This document shows, piece by piece, positions 33,169 through 46,180 of a stretch of DNA of 64,000 nt. Origin of the DNA: Gorsachius magnificus (taxonomy: Eukaryota > Chordata > Aves > Pelecaniformes > Ardeidae); NCBI GenBank assembly GCA_034008185.1, contig CM067095.1:4014610-4078609 (forward strand), in the 5' to 3' direction. Each line of letters begins with the position of its first letter. Within the stretch, counting starts at the first letter, position 1. The translations under genes and the position numbers were made by a program. The notes beneath the pieces were generated by a model. The model saw nothing but the letters and a program-made list of their open reading frames with translations, ran no database searches and had not been told where the DNA came from.

Positions 33169-33243
33169 ATTAATCTTCCTAATTTTTTTAAGATTTAAAC
33201 TTTTAACTTAAAATGTAATGCACTGATATTTGCTGACTTTTTT
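33169..33243 (+). repeat. Diverged direct repeat, copy 2
   Basis: Partner of 31016-31100, about 2.15 kb downstream in the same intron and just upstream of the 3'-UTR exon. The shared blocks occur in the same order with substitutions and small gaps. Confidence 0.55.
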
Positions 33244-35076
33244 ATAACATATATGGGACTGCTGTCTCTGACTCACAGTGGACATAGTGTACGTAACACG
33301 TAGCAATAGGGAAGTATGCTTGTTTTAAAAGGCGATGATAAAACTTTCTTCACTGAAATATGTCTCTGCTCTTTTTTGTAGGACAAGGACTTAAAGGACT
33401 GGGCATGCTCAAACGTTGCTGTTCCTCTTCCCAGTTCTTTATTGTTGGTCATGTCTTGTGGCCTCTCTCAGCTTATCCACTAACTCCTTTGAGCCATTCA
33501 GGAGGGCAGTTCCTGGTAGTTTTGGCTTTTCATGCTTTCAATGAATCTTTTAAGCCTGAAGAATTGTAATTGACACTCCTATGCGTAATGCCCATTGTTG
33601 ACCTGTTGCAGTACTGTACTGTAAGTGCATCTACTGCTGGCCGTATTTTAACTGCTTGCTTTCTGGTTTGAAAGATGCAGTGGTTCCTTTCACTCCTGGA
33701 TCAATGTCCAAGAAGATAATTCATTAACCTGTAAGAAGTTTACACCATGAACTATGTTTTTCTGACTTTACTGAAGTCGCTGGCATTTTTTTTAGAAAAG
33801 CTACTATTCAGGGCACTTTAAGTCAGTGACATCCCAGATTTTTTTTGCACTTCCTTTTTAAATAGAAATGGTTAGCATCCAGCGGAGTTTATACCATTAT
33901 GCTATGGATTACAGCATAAGTCGTGTTCATGTTAATCTTGCTTATGCACTTGTTTGGGTGTCCTGTGCTGTACATACAGGTATTCTATACAGCGTAAGAG
34001 CCACATAGGAACCCAACTTAATTGAATTCATCTAAGAAACATTTTTTCCATGTATTGATAAAATTTGTACCTTTTTCTCCCTGCCTTTTCTAAAAGAAAT
34101 CCTTTAAAGTTTAACCATGCTGGTGGCATAGTACTTCCAAAGTTCATACCATGTCGTAGCGTTTATAAGACTTGTGCAAAGAGAACGAGTGGCAGCTCGC
34201 CAACTTCTATTTACTCACTGTGTGGTGGAAGATTAACAAAGAACATACTGGCATGATGACCTAATGGTGAGTGCTTTTCTCTGTGAAAGGCATCCGCATG
34301 TGGTGGCAAGCGAGAAACCAAAATACGATGTTAAGAAACTCAGTCTACATACTGCATACCAATGAAATGCTTCAAGTGAGGATTGGTAGTTTTTACATTT
34401 GAATCTGATCACTGACATTCAGAATTTTTGCAGAGAGGAACACTGCATCTTTAAATGAGAAAGTTTGATTTTACTTTTGCTCCTACAGCATGTCAGCATC
34501 TCAAGTTCATTTCTTGCAACCTACACTATGGTGATTTGTAATCAAGCCTCCATGAGCTCGTGACATGAAGTACTGTTCTGTTGTCAAGTACTATCAAACT
34601 TTTCTGATAATGCTGAGTTAGGACAACCAAACAAAGCTAGCACTAAATAATGTTTAAAATTGTATACCTTTTAACGATCTTTTCAAGTATTTGTTACTGA
34701 AATTGTATAATGTGGAGTTTACTAGGTGTTATGTTCCAGTGCAGTGCCTCCTTTTCTTTCCCCACTGCTCTCTGTGGTGAGAAATTTGCCTTGTTTAAAA
34801 TAATTACTGTGCCCTCGCATGACTGTTAAAGCTTTCTGTGCAAAGATGATTGTCTAAGTGCCACATGCCTATGATTGAGAAAAAAAATAATCTATTGTTA
34901 CCTCTGAGTTGTGTTCAACTGAAATGCTATTCAACAAATAATTTAGGAAAAATAGTTCTATTTTTAGCTTTTCATATCTCTGCTGTCTTTTTCTCATTTT
35001 ATTTTGGCAGCAGTGAAGAATGGATTGTATAAAGACTGCTTGCTAATATGAACAAAATGCACTTGTAATTCCTGGA

Positions 35077-35082
35077 AATAAA
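35077..35082 (+). terminator. MAPK1: Candidate proximal MAPK1 poly(A) signal AATAAA
   Basis: A canonical hexamer about 1.7 kb into the 3'-UTR exon, in AT-rich context. It is a plausible proximal cleavage site; use is inferred. Confidence 0.5.
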
Positions 35083-37272
35083 TTTAAATCTTATATCTTC
35101 ACATTAACATTAAGAATTAGTTTTTGGTTTCCTCTTGGGTAATGCGTTTGAATGGAAATCAGGTTCAATTGCTACTGTAGTATATAAGGATGCTTGCTGG
35201 TTAATAACTCCAGGCTTCCTCATACCATTTAGTCTGCTTCTCAAAGAAATCTAGAAAGCCATTATCTTAGACTTCAATAGATAAGGGTGCTTACAAGATT
35301 CCATTTCAGATTTTTCTTTTTCCTTTAAGTTTAAGTGTTAGTCTGCCAAAACTAATTTTTAATAAGCAAGGGTTCATCATTTAAAGGGCATTTTCTATTA
35401 GGAAGTTCCTGTGGTACATAAATCTCTGTTGCGGGGAACATATTAGGAGCATTGTCAGGACACTGCACAAGTGATCGTTGAATCATGGTCTGGAACCTAT
35501 GCTAAAAACATTTCTATAGAAATATGCACTTGACTGTTGATACCGGTGTAGAAACCTGTCTTGACGTTTCTACACATATTTACCAAAACGCTTTTCTCAC
35601 TCAGTTTTGAAAAGTTGAAATATTTCTAGAATCTCTGCTACTTGTCCGATCATCGTTACTACAGGAATCATTTTTGGCATGGTTGGAAAGATGACTGTTA
35701 CTGAAATTAGTTTGTAACACCTCCGTTTTAATTTATTAAGGAAGAACTTTGGCAGCTTATGTCATCCTTCTCTTTCCCAATTCTTTTTTTAATACTTTCT
35801 TTAATTTTGGGGTTTTGGGGAGGTATAGGCTTACCCTTGCATTCTGTCTCAGAATGAGAAGCCCAGGGTTTGCTTTCAGTCGGGCTTTCTTCCTTGGCTG
35901 TTCTTGCTGAACCCAATTGGCATCCATCAGTATCAGTAACCACATTCATCAGTCTTCTTCTGAACTCCGTAAACATTGTTCGGTTGAATTTGTTGATGCA
36001 TCAAATGCAGAAGCATGATTTTTTTTTTTTTTTTTTTTTGTCAGATTTTGAAAATAGTTTAAAAGAAGGTGCCTATAACAACACTGTGTTAGGTCAGTTA
36101 TTTCATCCTTTTACATTGATATTTTTTTTTTCTTTATGTAGTTTTTTATATTTTAGAGCGGAGAACAGCAACTCTTAATGGAAGTAACATACATATTTCA
36201 TGGTAAAGATGTTTTGGGAATAAGGAATGTAAACAGTTCACTGTCAAAAACATTCCAACCTTACAGCTGAAGAAAAATATGCAAACATCAAATTCTCATG
36301 GATGCTTTGGCAAATAAGCATCTTCCTCTGCTGTCCTGACTGTCACCAGACTCTTCCTCATCAAAACCCCACGTTCTATCAGATCTGAAGTGTACAACAC
36401 ACTACATGGGCTGAGCGGTGTGGTGCGCTAGGAGCTGTCAGGAGTAGCAGTGATGACGTAACTCAGCAGTGGCCAAACGAAACCCAAGGAGTTGAGCATG
36501 GTTTGCCTTGCAGAACGAGAGAAAGAAAAACCTGTTGTTGCTGCCCACTGTAATATGCTATGATATATTTATACCATGTCGAAGTTGTTTGCTGAGCAAC
36601 TGTACCATAGATTTAAACTTTATTAATATATATTTGCTTATGTTAGTGTAGTTTATATAGTCCTTGGTTATTGATAAATTTATTGTGTTGTTACAGCACA
36701 GTGATATGGTATAAATATAGGCCTATACATACACACCATTTACTCATTAATTTGGTCCCTTGCATAGTACTTTTATATTTGTACAGCAATGTCTTCAAGC
36801 AATCCCAGATTTTAGGGGAACTATTTTTGTAAATGCAGTGGTTTAAACAAAAAAGTCCAAACAATCCTTTTACTAAGTTTTAAATACATTTGTGGTTCAA
36901 AATGGTTTAGTTAACAATTGAAATCAAGACACTAAATTAGTGAAAAGTGCACATTAGTAAAGTGAAGCTTACAATGGTTTTTGTAGCATGTGCTGTGATC
37001 AAACTAAGTGAAACATTGGAGGAAATGTAAAAGTTGGGCTACCTTTGTAAATCTAGAACAAATTTCTAAAGGTTGCAGCTGGTTTACTTACTATTGTTGC
37101 CTTTTCTTGTGTTGTATCAGTGTAGAGCACTCTTAAAATACTCAAACTGCTTTGTCTTTGCTTTGTACTGTTGGTGCCTTCTTAGTCATGTACCCCACAA
37201 GTCCTGCATAGCTAATTTAGTTAATGGTAAGTTTAAAGTAAAAAAGCAAAGGAAGATTTTATAAAAAAAAAA

Positions 37273-37278
37273 AAATAA
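37273..37278 (+). terminator. MAPK1: Candidate distal MAPK1 poly(A) signal AATAAA
   Basis: A canonical hexamer directly after an A run at 37264-37274. ATTAAA variants follow at 37312-37317 and 37510-37515. Which of these is used cannot be told from the sequence alone. Confidence 0.45.
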
Positions 37279-37509
37279 ATCATTTTCTGTATGTTCTTAT
37301 TCACTGTAACAATTAAACGTTTATATTGTGACAGATTTGTGATTTGGTTAATCTGTATAGATCAATTGTAAGTAGCAAAGGTTTATATTTCGTCTTATTC
37401 TTTTGATGTTGTAAACGTATGTGGTTTTCTTTTTTTTTAAATCAGGTAACTTAATGTTCTGTTTTGGTTTTGGCATCTGAATCTTGTAAAAACAAATGCA
37501 AAGAAAATC

Positions 37510-37515
37510 ATTAAA
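37510..37515 (+). terminator. MAPK1: Candidate distal poly(A) signal ATTAAA
   Basis: The common ATTAAA variant, followed within 50 nt by a GT-containing stretch ('actgtgcgtatat' near 37546-37558). I used it to set the approximate MAPK1 3' end. Confidence 0.4.
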
Positions 37516-38108
37516 TTGTGTCCCTGTATTACCAAATCAGCATAGTACTGTGCGTATATAGAACGACTGGAATTTTGCTTTCAAGTGAACTGCTGTTTTC
37601 GAGACCATAAATACACCGCTGTGTATTGCATCAGCATATCTGCAAAAGGACTGTCACTTGACCGCCGCAGCAGTGAGTAGCCTACGTTTAATATTGGTAA
37701 ATACTCCAGTGCGCTTGTTCCACTGTGTGATTGTACCAGCCTGAAATTAAATTAGGGAAGCCATCCAGAAAAATGCAGGTGAAGTTTCTTTATAGGCAGG
37801 CAGAAATGTTTTCTCTTTGGTGCAAGGCAGTTAGGAAATCATTGGTATTTTGAACTGTTGAGCAGAGGAATGCAAATAGATCCCGGTGTATCTGATGATT
37901 CACAGGCTTTTTTGACACTTCGTACTGATACTCATCTAGCTATCGCCCGTTCCCGTGAAATCTTGAGAATAATTACTTGAGTGACGCTTACAGACCAAAT
38001 GTTTTCATTTTACTACGGAAAGGTTTTTTTTCACGCCAAGGGTTTGAAACGTGTGATTTCTGGGAGCAGTGCAAGTAAGTTTACATCACTGCAATGGGCT
38101 TTTAATGA

Positions 38109-38128
38109 TTTTTTTTTTTTTTTTTTTT
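38109..38128. repeat. Poly-T tract (about 20)
   Basis: An uninterrupted T run, possibly the tail of an unrecognised minus-strand retroposed sequence or a simple repeat. No source sequence was identified beside it. Confidence 0.7.
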
Positions 38129-41100
38129 AGCAGCCTAAAATCAGACTGTGCCAAATACCAAATAACTGAACTCCTAAAAGGTGTGGTTGGATAATGGCAG
38201 CTAGAACCTTCTCTAATTAATATGAAAACATAGAAAATGTTGACCCGATGCTAAAGAGAGCTTAGCCGTAACTGACAGGTCTGTAACAACTACAAGAATT
38301 GGCTTGTCAAAATTCATCTCTCTGTCCCCTCTTCGGCTTTCAGAGCAGAGTATGTAATTTCCTCCCAGAACGTTACAGGATTTCATTTTTGCCATAGATA
38401 GGTTTATGTGTGTTCTTACTGTTTTGTTGACTGTAGCTGCCTCTGGCTTTCTGTTTTCCCTCTAGCAGGATGCTGTACTCAAAATACTGGGTGCTTCAGT
38501 GAGTTACTTCAAGGTAGAACCACACCGCAGCTTGTCTCAGCAGAGGTTTTGACAAGCTACTGATTGACTGAGCGCTCTTTAATCCTTGTTTAAGTAGGGT
38601 TAGTTTGAAATATCATGCGTATTTCCTGTATTTCACCAGAATTGGGTGCTGATCCTCTCCATCTGTAAGCTTCAAGTACAACGGGCACTCTTAGAGTCAA
38701 AGACTGCAGAGGTTGGGTCTGGGTGTGGGCTTGTGGTTTGTGGGCCGGCCCATTTCCCTGAGAGCCCCCTGGATGCTCTGGAAGCTGAAATGCCTGCGCT
38801 GGGGAAGGCCGTGAGCAAAAATGCTCGTGCAGGCTTGTGAGGAGCTACTTCTGAGTACAGCCTTGTTGACTGGAAGAGACACTCACGTAGGTTTGACGGC
38901 ATCAAGCTTTGTAGAGCTCTGACCCTGGGACTTTCTCTGCAGACCAAAGATGCAAGCTTCTGCGTTGCATGCATTTCATTTTCAGTTACTCTTTCTATTA
39001 AATTGCACATATGTAACACTTGACAAGCTTAAAAAATAAGAAAAGCATTTGAGGCATGTAGAAGACTTAGAAACTTCATGGCATCAGTACCCGCCATGTC
39101 TCTTGATGGGTATCTTGCTCTGATGTGTCTTTTTGCCACACGTGAAACTTTTCATCTGGCTTCATAAGAGTTCTAGAGCTTGAACTCCAGTTCAAAGGCA
39201 GCTTCCGTGAGTCTGCACAGCACCGTCCTGGTGCTCTGCCAGGTGCTAGGGGTGGCCAGTGCTCACGTCTGCTGTCAGAAATGCAGCCCTGCTCACGCGG
39301 TGTCCACGTGAAGGCCAATCTTGGAAGTCAGATACAAGAATTGCTCTGTAACCCCTGTCTTCCGCCTTTATAAATTACTCGTGCTGATGACTTCCCAGAC
39401 CTCTGCCTGCTTTTTCAGTATATCTTGCTTTTGACAGTTTACTTTTCTCTTTGTCTCCCTATTCAAAGTGAGTCTAAACAAGTCCTGGTTGTTCCAAAAA
39501 TCTTCTATAAGATTCGTGAGCTTTCTGATGGTAAACAACAGGTTACTGATCCTGCTAGTTAAACTGATGTAAATCTGGCGAGGAGGTAAGCAAGAAGGCT
39601 GGAAGGTGCCCTGAGCCTCTCCCTGTTGGAAGCACAGCGTGTGACCGGTAACTGCCTGTGGATTTCTGGGAAGGCAACGCACAAATAGATGTAAGGAACC
39701 CAAAGAAACAAAGCCTGTGGCTGAGATGTGGCATGAAACCCAGTTCCAGTGGGTGTCTGCTGCTGTTTGGAACCTTGGCCCAAAGTCCAACAGCTCCTGT
39801 TCAAACTTTGGGTTTTTTACTCTAAATCTTTACCTTGCGAATACTGAAAGCTTCCTGCTCCTTCCCTAAAATTGCCTCTCATCTTCCTCTCAACACACAC
39901 ACACAGAGCTCATTTTCCTGAAGATCCTTCCATTTAATTTAGTGTGGCAGAGAAATGTATGATCCAGCTTTTTGCTTTCCTTGGTACAGAGGTAGCCTGT
40001 GTTTGTACATGAAGGCTGAAGAAAGGAGCCCTGAAGTATTCTAGTTTGGATTTCTCAGACAAGAGCAAGAAGCACCTTGACAGCCTGTTGGGTTTGCAGC
40101 GTTTTCTCATCTAAAAATGCAAAGTTAAAAAATTACTTTTGTTTACCTCATGAGTCTTTCTATGAGTGTGTGATGCTCAACTGAATTAGCTGTCGACTGA
40201 AATGCTTCTCCGTGTCTCTTCCCGTTGTGGCTTGGATGGGCTGACCTCTGATCTCGCTGAGTTACTGTCTTCCAGCGAAGCTTCTCTTCCTCAGGGTTGG
40301 GGTTTTTCTCCAAGGTCCTTTGACTACTGTGGCTGACTTGGCAACTTCACCTCTTTGTTCTTTCCTTTGTCTTGCGTGGCTGTAGATCACCTACAGCCTC
40401 ACAGCTCAACTTCTGTTTGCTTTTCTATTATTTTTTTTTCTGCTGTAAAGCTGAGCCAAGGGTGCAGCTGTGCTGGACCCTGGTTACAGCTGCTGGCTTT
40501 GGGGAGAAAACTTGCGTAGTGCGGAGCAGCTCCTCTCCCGCAGGCAGTCGTTGCAGTGCCCGGAATGGCACCACGGTGTTGCGCAGTATAGCAACCTCAC
40601 AGTTTTAATGCTGACCTTGAATACACATTTAGTCTCTCTTGCCATGATGCATGCTTCAGCACATTTGAAAACTATTTCAAAATTCAGACTTTTTTAGCAA
40701 AAAAAACCAAACCCAAAGCTGTAAGAGAATGCCATAGAAATTTTTTTAATTTGTTATTACTCACAGATGTGATATGCACCTTTTAGGGTTGGGTTTGGTG
40801 GGTTTTGTTCTTAGATGCAAGACTAAATGGCTTGTTATGAAGATGTTTTTTCTGCCTTAAAACTGCAAATGCAAAATGCTGAATATTCAGAATTTTGGCT
40901 TGAGAGTCACTGAACCAATTATATCACAAGTTAGCTGAGCAATTCAGGGGAAGGTTTTTTAGTCAAGCCTTGCTCCTAGTTCACCTTTCATTTCAATAGC
41001 TAGTACTTAAAAGGGAAATTTGCCTAAAAAACCTTTCTCTAGTCCTGGAAGTGTTAAAACTCACAAATGCTCTCACTTGTTGCTGAGATATCGCAGACTC

Positions 41101-44100
41101 AAGAGTTGAAACTTTAGACTTTTTTATGCATTCTGTGTTTTTAAAAAGCTTTTTCTTAGTTTTTGTACATGTATATACTTCTGCAGGCTTTTTGAATAGG
41201 TATGCGACAGATGTGGAGGGAACACAAACTTCTGCAGGCCAGCTTACTCAGAAATACTTAAATGAATTTGTTGATGTCACTGTAGCTCCGTGTTCCAATT
41301 CTGTGTTTGCTCTCGCATGCAGCATCAGCGCAGCGCTCCAGGCAAAAGTATGGAGATTAAGGGAAAAAACCCCTGTGGTCATTTCTTAAGCATTCTTTTG
41401 TAGCTAAACTTAATTTATAAACTTGTTTTTGAGGGTATGTCTGGTATTTTGGGAGAACTGTATTGAGCTGTTTTTACAGCTGACTGGTGAGATTTCTCTA
41501 AGCATAATACGCTGTTGTTCCAGCATGGCAAAGGTCTGCATAATTCATGTGTGCTCAACTTAATCACTGGCTTTCTTCTTGTGACAATAAATGGCATTGT
41601 ACCAAAAGCAATATATCCTGTGTGTAGTTAGTGGAAATAATTATTACTGTGCAGCTTTTATTTTCATTGTCTTTCCAGCGGTTGCCACTAGCATGGATCG
41701 TGTGCGCTGATGGTTGCTCCAGGCTATTAAAGATGTCCTGGGGGTTAGGGGGAAGGTCCTGAATAATCCCTGTGTGCTTTCTGGAAGCTGCTGCTGTACT
41801 TTGAAGCAGAAAAGGGTTGCATCTGATGCTGCATTAAGCTTATTTTCTTCCGAGTCTTATCACCAGAACACATCTAGAGCTAGAGTGTTTCTCCGGAATT
41901 GCTCCTCCGCATTTTTACCTCTTGAGAAAGGCCCAGGCTCAACACCAGCATCGTTAGAGCCAAGGATTATGAGACTGGAAGGGCTTTTTTTCTCTGCTTG
42001 ATTTTGGGATTCTGCTAAGCTATGCTCAGCCTTACTAGATCACGGCACTATAAAAAGACTTGTGGAATGCTGCAACTGGTTTTGCTCACCAACTATTTAA
42101 CTCGAGACCAGATAAGGCCGCGCAGGCAATATGCAATGCATGGGAACTCTCTAGTCATTAAGTGCTGTCCCTCCTGGCCCCCTGGTAGCGATTCTGTGCT
42201 ACTGGCTCTGCAAGGAAACCAGTCCTGGATAACTTTCCCTTAAACGAGGGAAGCTTTGTTTTTCCTTTCTGGGTGCTCAAAAGGGCAAGATATTAAGACA
42301 GTTTTCTCCCCACCACTGGCATTTGGCTGCTAGTGTATAGTATTCATCTACTAAAGTGTGACTACAAAAATGTTCATGCTGTAGAAGTAACAGGGCTGAA
42401 GAACTTGCTCTTCTCTACATGTATATTCCCCCTCGCTTTCACAGTCTAGAAAAATACCTTTCAGTTATAACCGAACAGCTTTTCTGCATTCTCTGTGCAA
42501 ATTTTTCTTTGCTGCCTCCTACTCTTCCTAGATGTGACTTATTTTAAAACTGTAGTACTACAGGTGTCATGTGGTAACTTGTAAATAAAATTACTGTAAA
42601 CACATGGTCAAGTTATTTGTGGTGCTGCTCTGTAAATGTGTGATGTGACCTTAGCTGTAAATCCTAACTGTGCTTTCCTGAAGGACCTATATGTTGCACT
42701 CGGTGATTATAAAGCCGGTGTCTGTGCTTTTTACAAGAAACCTTTGGGTGACTGACCTCCACGGCAATCTGGTCCCAGTAACAAGTTCCAGGCGACTACA
42801 CCATTGCCAGCAATTATTTCCAGGCAGTAACTTTGCAACGTAATTTGCCAGATGACAGCAAATCAACACTTATGTCAAACTGATTGTCAATGGAGCAATA
42901 ATACATTTTTATGTAAATACCTCTCACGATTTGTGTAGCAAGTAGAGAACGCGAGGTTATTTACAGCTGGAAGCTGATTAGGAAACTTGCTGTGGTGGCA
43001 TTTTGTCCTTGGGGCCTATCAGCTCTAGCAAGTTTCTAACCTGTTTCCTGTCCAGTTGAGAGGGTGGTGGAAGAGGTCTGACCTGCGTAGAGAACACAAA
43101 GTGCTATGTTTTAGGTAAAAATCCAGATACGCTGCTCCGCTGTGTTCCCCTCGTGTCCGGTGCGCTGTCAGCAGCGGAGCAGCAAACACGGTGTGGCTGG
43201 CTCCAGGGGAGTGCAGGCAGGAGAAAGGGTACGGCAGCGCTGCCGGGAGCTGGTGGGGATGTGACTGTAAACAAGGCGCTCTCTCTCTTCTGGAAAACAG
43301 TCCTGAGGAGATCTAATTAGCAGTCAGATTTACGCTCTTCAGAACAATTTGCCTTCCTGTATGCGTGTGTTGTGGAGGGCCTGTCACCAGTCGGTGTAGC
43401 AGTAGATAAAATCCAGTGTTTAAGGGTTTTCATGCTTTTTCTTCAGGGGTTGAATGTTTTAGTCAGCCATATGGAATACTTTAAGAAAATACTCAAATGG
43501 CTGAATTTTCTGCAGTGCTGGAGGCATAAACAACTTGTCATCCCCAACTACCCGAGGCTACAGTTAACTGTATTTGTGTATGCAGGTATGAACCACCTTT
43601 ACTCTATCCCATGGCAACAGGCTCTTTTTGAAAAGCGTGTTTGAGCCAGGTGGGTGGGATGGGAAGCAGAGGGATAGGCTGTTCCACACACACGGTCAGG
43701 CTGTTCACACGCACAGTCCTTGATGCTCTGCCTCCTATTGGGGTATCCCCAGGGAATCGCCCTCTGCAGTTCTCTCTTCCCTGTCCCTCTGGCTTCATCC
43801 CATGGTGGTTTTTTTTTTTTTTTGGTGAGAACTGTTGGTAGTTATTACAGAGTTGAGTTTTTTGCTAGGCAGCTGACACTTCCTTGCAAGACAGTAACAA
43901 AAACCTTGGCAAGCACCTCTGCCTGTGCTGGCTTTGTTTTGTACAATGCAGGTGACAGAGAGGTAAATCAGAACAGATTTTTTTGCTTGCCTTGTGAATT
44001 GTGGTGACGGTCATCAAGAGTACACTATTTTAGAAGAAACTGTTTTTAGAAAACTGCTCAGGTTTAGCAAACTTTTTGTGCATACATTTTTAAAAATAAT

Positions 44101-46092
44101 TGTCCTAGCGATCTGCAGTGCGAGTACAGTTATTGGAAGGGACGGGCTACAGCGGTCCAGTGGCAGGCACGCAGCACTTGCACAACACCTAGTTTGGAGT
44201 CCTCCTGAAACTGCTGAGGAGGGGAAAAGCGAGTAAGAAGAGTTGTAGCTCTTTTAAAAACAGCCAAAAAAATACAATGTGATGCTGTCTAACAATGTTA
44301 GCTATGTTCAGAGTTTAAACAGTGCCAAATAAATGAGCAGAGAACAAATAATTTGCCCTCTGCTTTCAATATGTGGACAACCAACGGTTAGGCCAGAGTC
44401 CTTCACCACTCTGCTTCAGACGTTGCCAGTCGTAGTCTGTTGAAAGTGGCTGTATTAATGGCTGTATTTTTGACCACAACTCCCTCCATACTTTTAAGTA
44501 ATTAAGAAAATTGCTTTCCATGCAAATCAATCCTTTAAAATCAGGGGAGAAAGCAATGACCTTTCAGTGTTGCTCATGACTTTCAATGGCTGGATACAAT
44601 AATATTTCTGCTTCGCAGCTTTCAGTTGCTCCTGTAATTCTTCACCTTATTCTTCCCTTTCTATCTCCTTCCCCACAACTGTTACTTACGGTCTCTGGGA
44701 GCCTGATTCTTTTGGAGGTTTTTAAGTGAATTAAGAGGCAAATGCTACATGGAAGCATTTATCTGGAAGCAGTTCCACTTAATGTGGATCAAACAGTTTC
44801 TCGAAGCAGGAGCTTGTGGTCCTGTAAGGGGTAATTGAGTTTATTTACAGCAAGCATATTAAACTAAACACTTAGTTCAAAGAATAAACATACTCCAAAC
44901 AAATGCAACCCTTTTCAGAATAAAATAGCTATTGAATGGAATCTCTGACAAAAGAGCCCCCCCGAAGCAGGTACTAGAAAACAAAAGTGTCGCAGAAGAG
45001 ATGTGCTTGAATGAATGAAATCTGGGCGTGCAACAGAGAGTGTCTGAAGGTGGTGATTATAACCCAGGCGGTTTTGTGGGCAGAGAGGTGGGCAGCAACA
45101 ATGAAGCCTGTGGCATTTCTTGTATAAACTTTTCTATCTGCAAATTGCCACACACCTCCTCAAACAAAGATAGCAATTAATTAACCAGGAGAGTCCATTT
45201 CAGCTCTTAAGGTGCTTATTCAGGATATTCAAGCATTGCCTTGGAATTCACTTGCATGGGGAATGGATTCATAATGACCTTTCTGGATTAAATTATTGAA
45301 ATTTTGCATGTGTATATTTTAGTTTTGCTTGAATGTAGGAATCAGTTGAAGACCTAGCAATTTTCACTGTGAAAAGAAGTATGGCTGCATTTGAGGGATC
45401 CTGCTAACTGTACTTGAATTTGGAGCAGAGGGAAATTTTATTTGCTTTTCTTTTGGAGGGCACCCTTCCATGCCCTGGAACGTCTCTAGAATAAAATAAT
45501 CTTCAGGTAAATTAGTAAAAATTACAAACCCTCTGCATGGCCTGTTCAGGGATAATAAATACATCTGTATACTCTTTGCACCTACTTAGGCAGCAAAGAG
45601 CTAGCTAATATCTAAAAAGTTTGAAGAAAACAGATAATGTAAACACAGCTCATGCTCTCCCACAAATGCAATTCCTGCATCCTGCTTGTGAGTAAACCAT
45701 GGGCTGTCAGCTTCCAGGGCTTGGTAGTCAGCAGAAGTTACAACACTACGGGGTGGTATGTCTGATGCCGTGTTGATTTTATTACACCAGCCCAAAAGTT
45801 GGCTTAACCCAGTGCCCTCTCTCCTTCGGGAAGTAACGGGCGCAGTCACAGGTGCTCTACCTGGTATCCTCTTGCAATGATTTTCCCTTTTTCCATTTGT
45901 TGTCTCCTGTAATCAGTTATTTTCTTGTTGTTTTGTTTTTTTTCTTTAGTCCTTTCAGACTTTAAGGTTGTCCTAGGGTCAGATTAATGCCCGGCCTTAG
46001 CTGGAGAGCAGGAAGTCCATCATAGGATCTTTCTGTAATTCTTCGTGTTTATATGCTAGCTTTTGCCAAACGTACACCAACCTAGTGATGGT

Positions 46093-46180
46093 GACCATAG
46101 AAAAACTGAGGTTGGTCAGAACCTCTAAAGGCCATCTGGCCCAACCCCTGCTGACAGCAATGAAGACGCAGTGACCTGGA
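46093..46180 (-). mobile_element. CR1 3'-end fragment, antisense
   Basis: Plus-strand blocks 'accatagaaaaactgaggttgg' and 'ggccatctggcccaacccctgct' match the reverse complement of the CR1 3' terminus (the usual 'atagaa..ggttgg..atctggtccaacccc' arrangement). It is about 90 bp, diverged and severely truncated. Confidence 0.75.

Larger units (their letters stand above)
30435..33381 (+). other. MAPK1: MAPK1 intron 8 (3'-UTR intron)
   Basis: This 2.95-kb intron lies wholly within the 3' UTR, with a GTAAAG donor at 30435 and a T-rich acceptor ending AG at 33380-33381. It contains an AATAAA at 30735-30740, an antisense ERVL-like solo LTR at 31624-32213, a TTAGGG-like short repeat at about 32682-32720, and two diverged copies of a block of about 75-85 bp at 31016-31100 and 33169-33243. 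Confidence 0.87.
33382..37535 (+). other. MAPK1: MAPK1 exon 9, long 3' UTR (3' end approximate)
   Basis: The acceptor AG is at 33380-33381. The exon opens 'gacaaggacttaaaggactg', closely matching the start of the human MAPK1 3'-UTR exon as I remember it. Further recognisable blocks are 'cttatccactaactcctttga' near 33470-33491, 'tttctggtttgaaagatgca' near 33660-33680 and 'gggcactttaagtcagtgac' near 33810-33830. The 3' end is not certain. AATAAA at 35077-35082 could give a UTR of about 1.7 kb, and signals near 37273, 37312 and 37510 could give one of about 4.1 kb. Human MAPK1 also has a UTR of several kb, used for post-transcriptional control. A T run of about 21 lies at 36019-36039. Confidence 0.8.

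Noticed and set aside
33360..33569. 69-codon frame at the start of the last MAPK1 exon
   Set aside because: It begins in the intron and crosses the acceptor. The exon matches the non-coding 3' UTR of MAPK1, downstream of the TAA at 30421.
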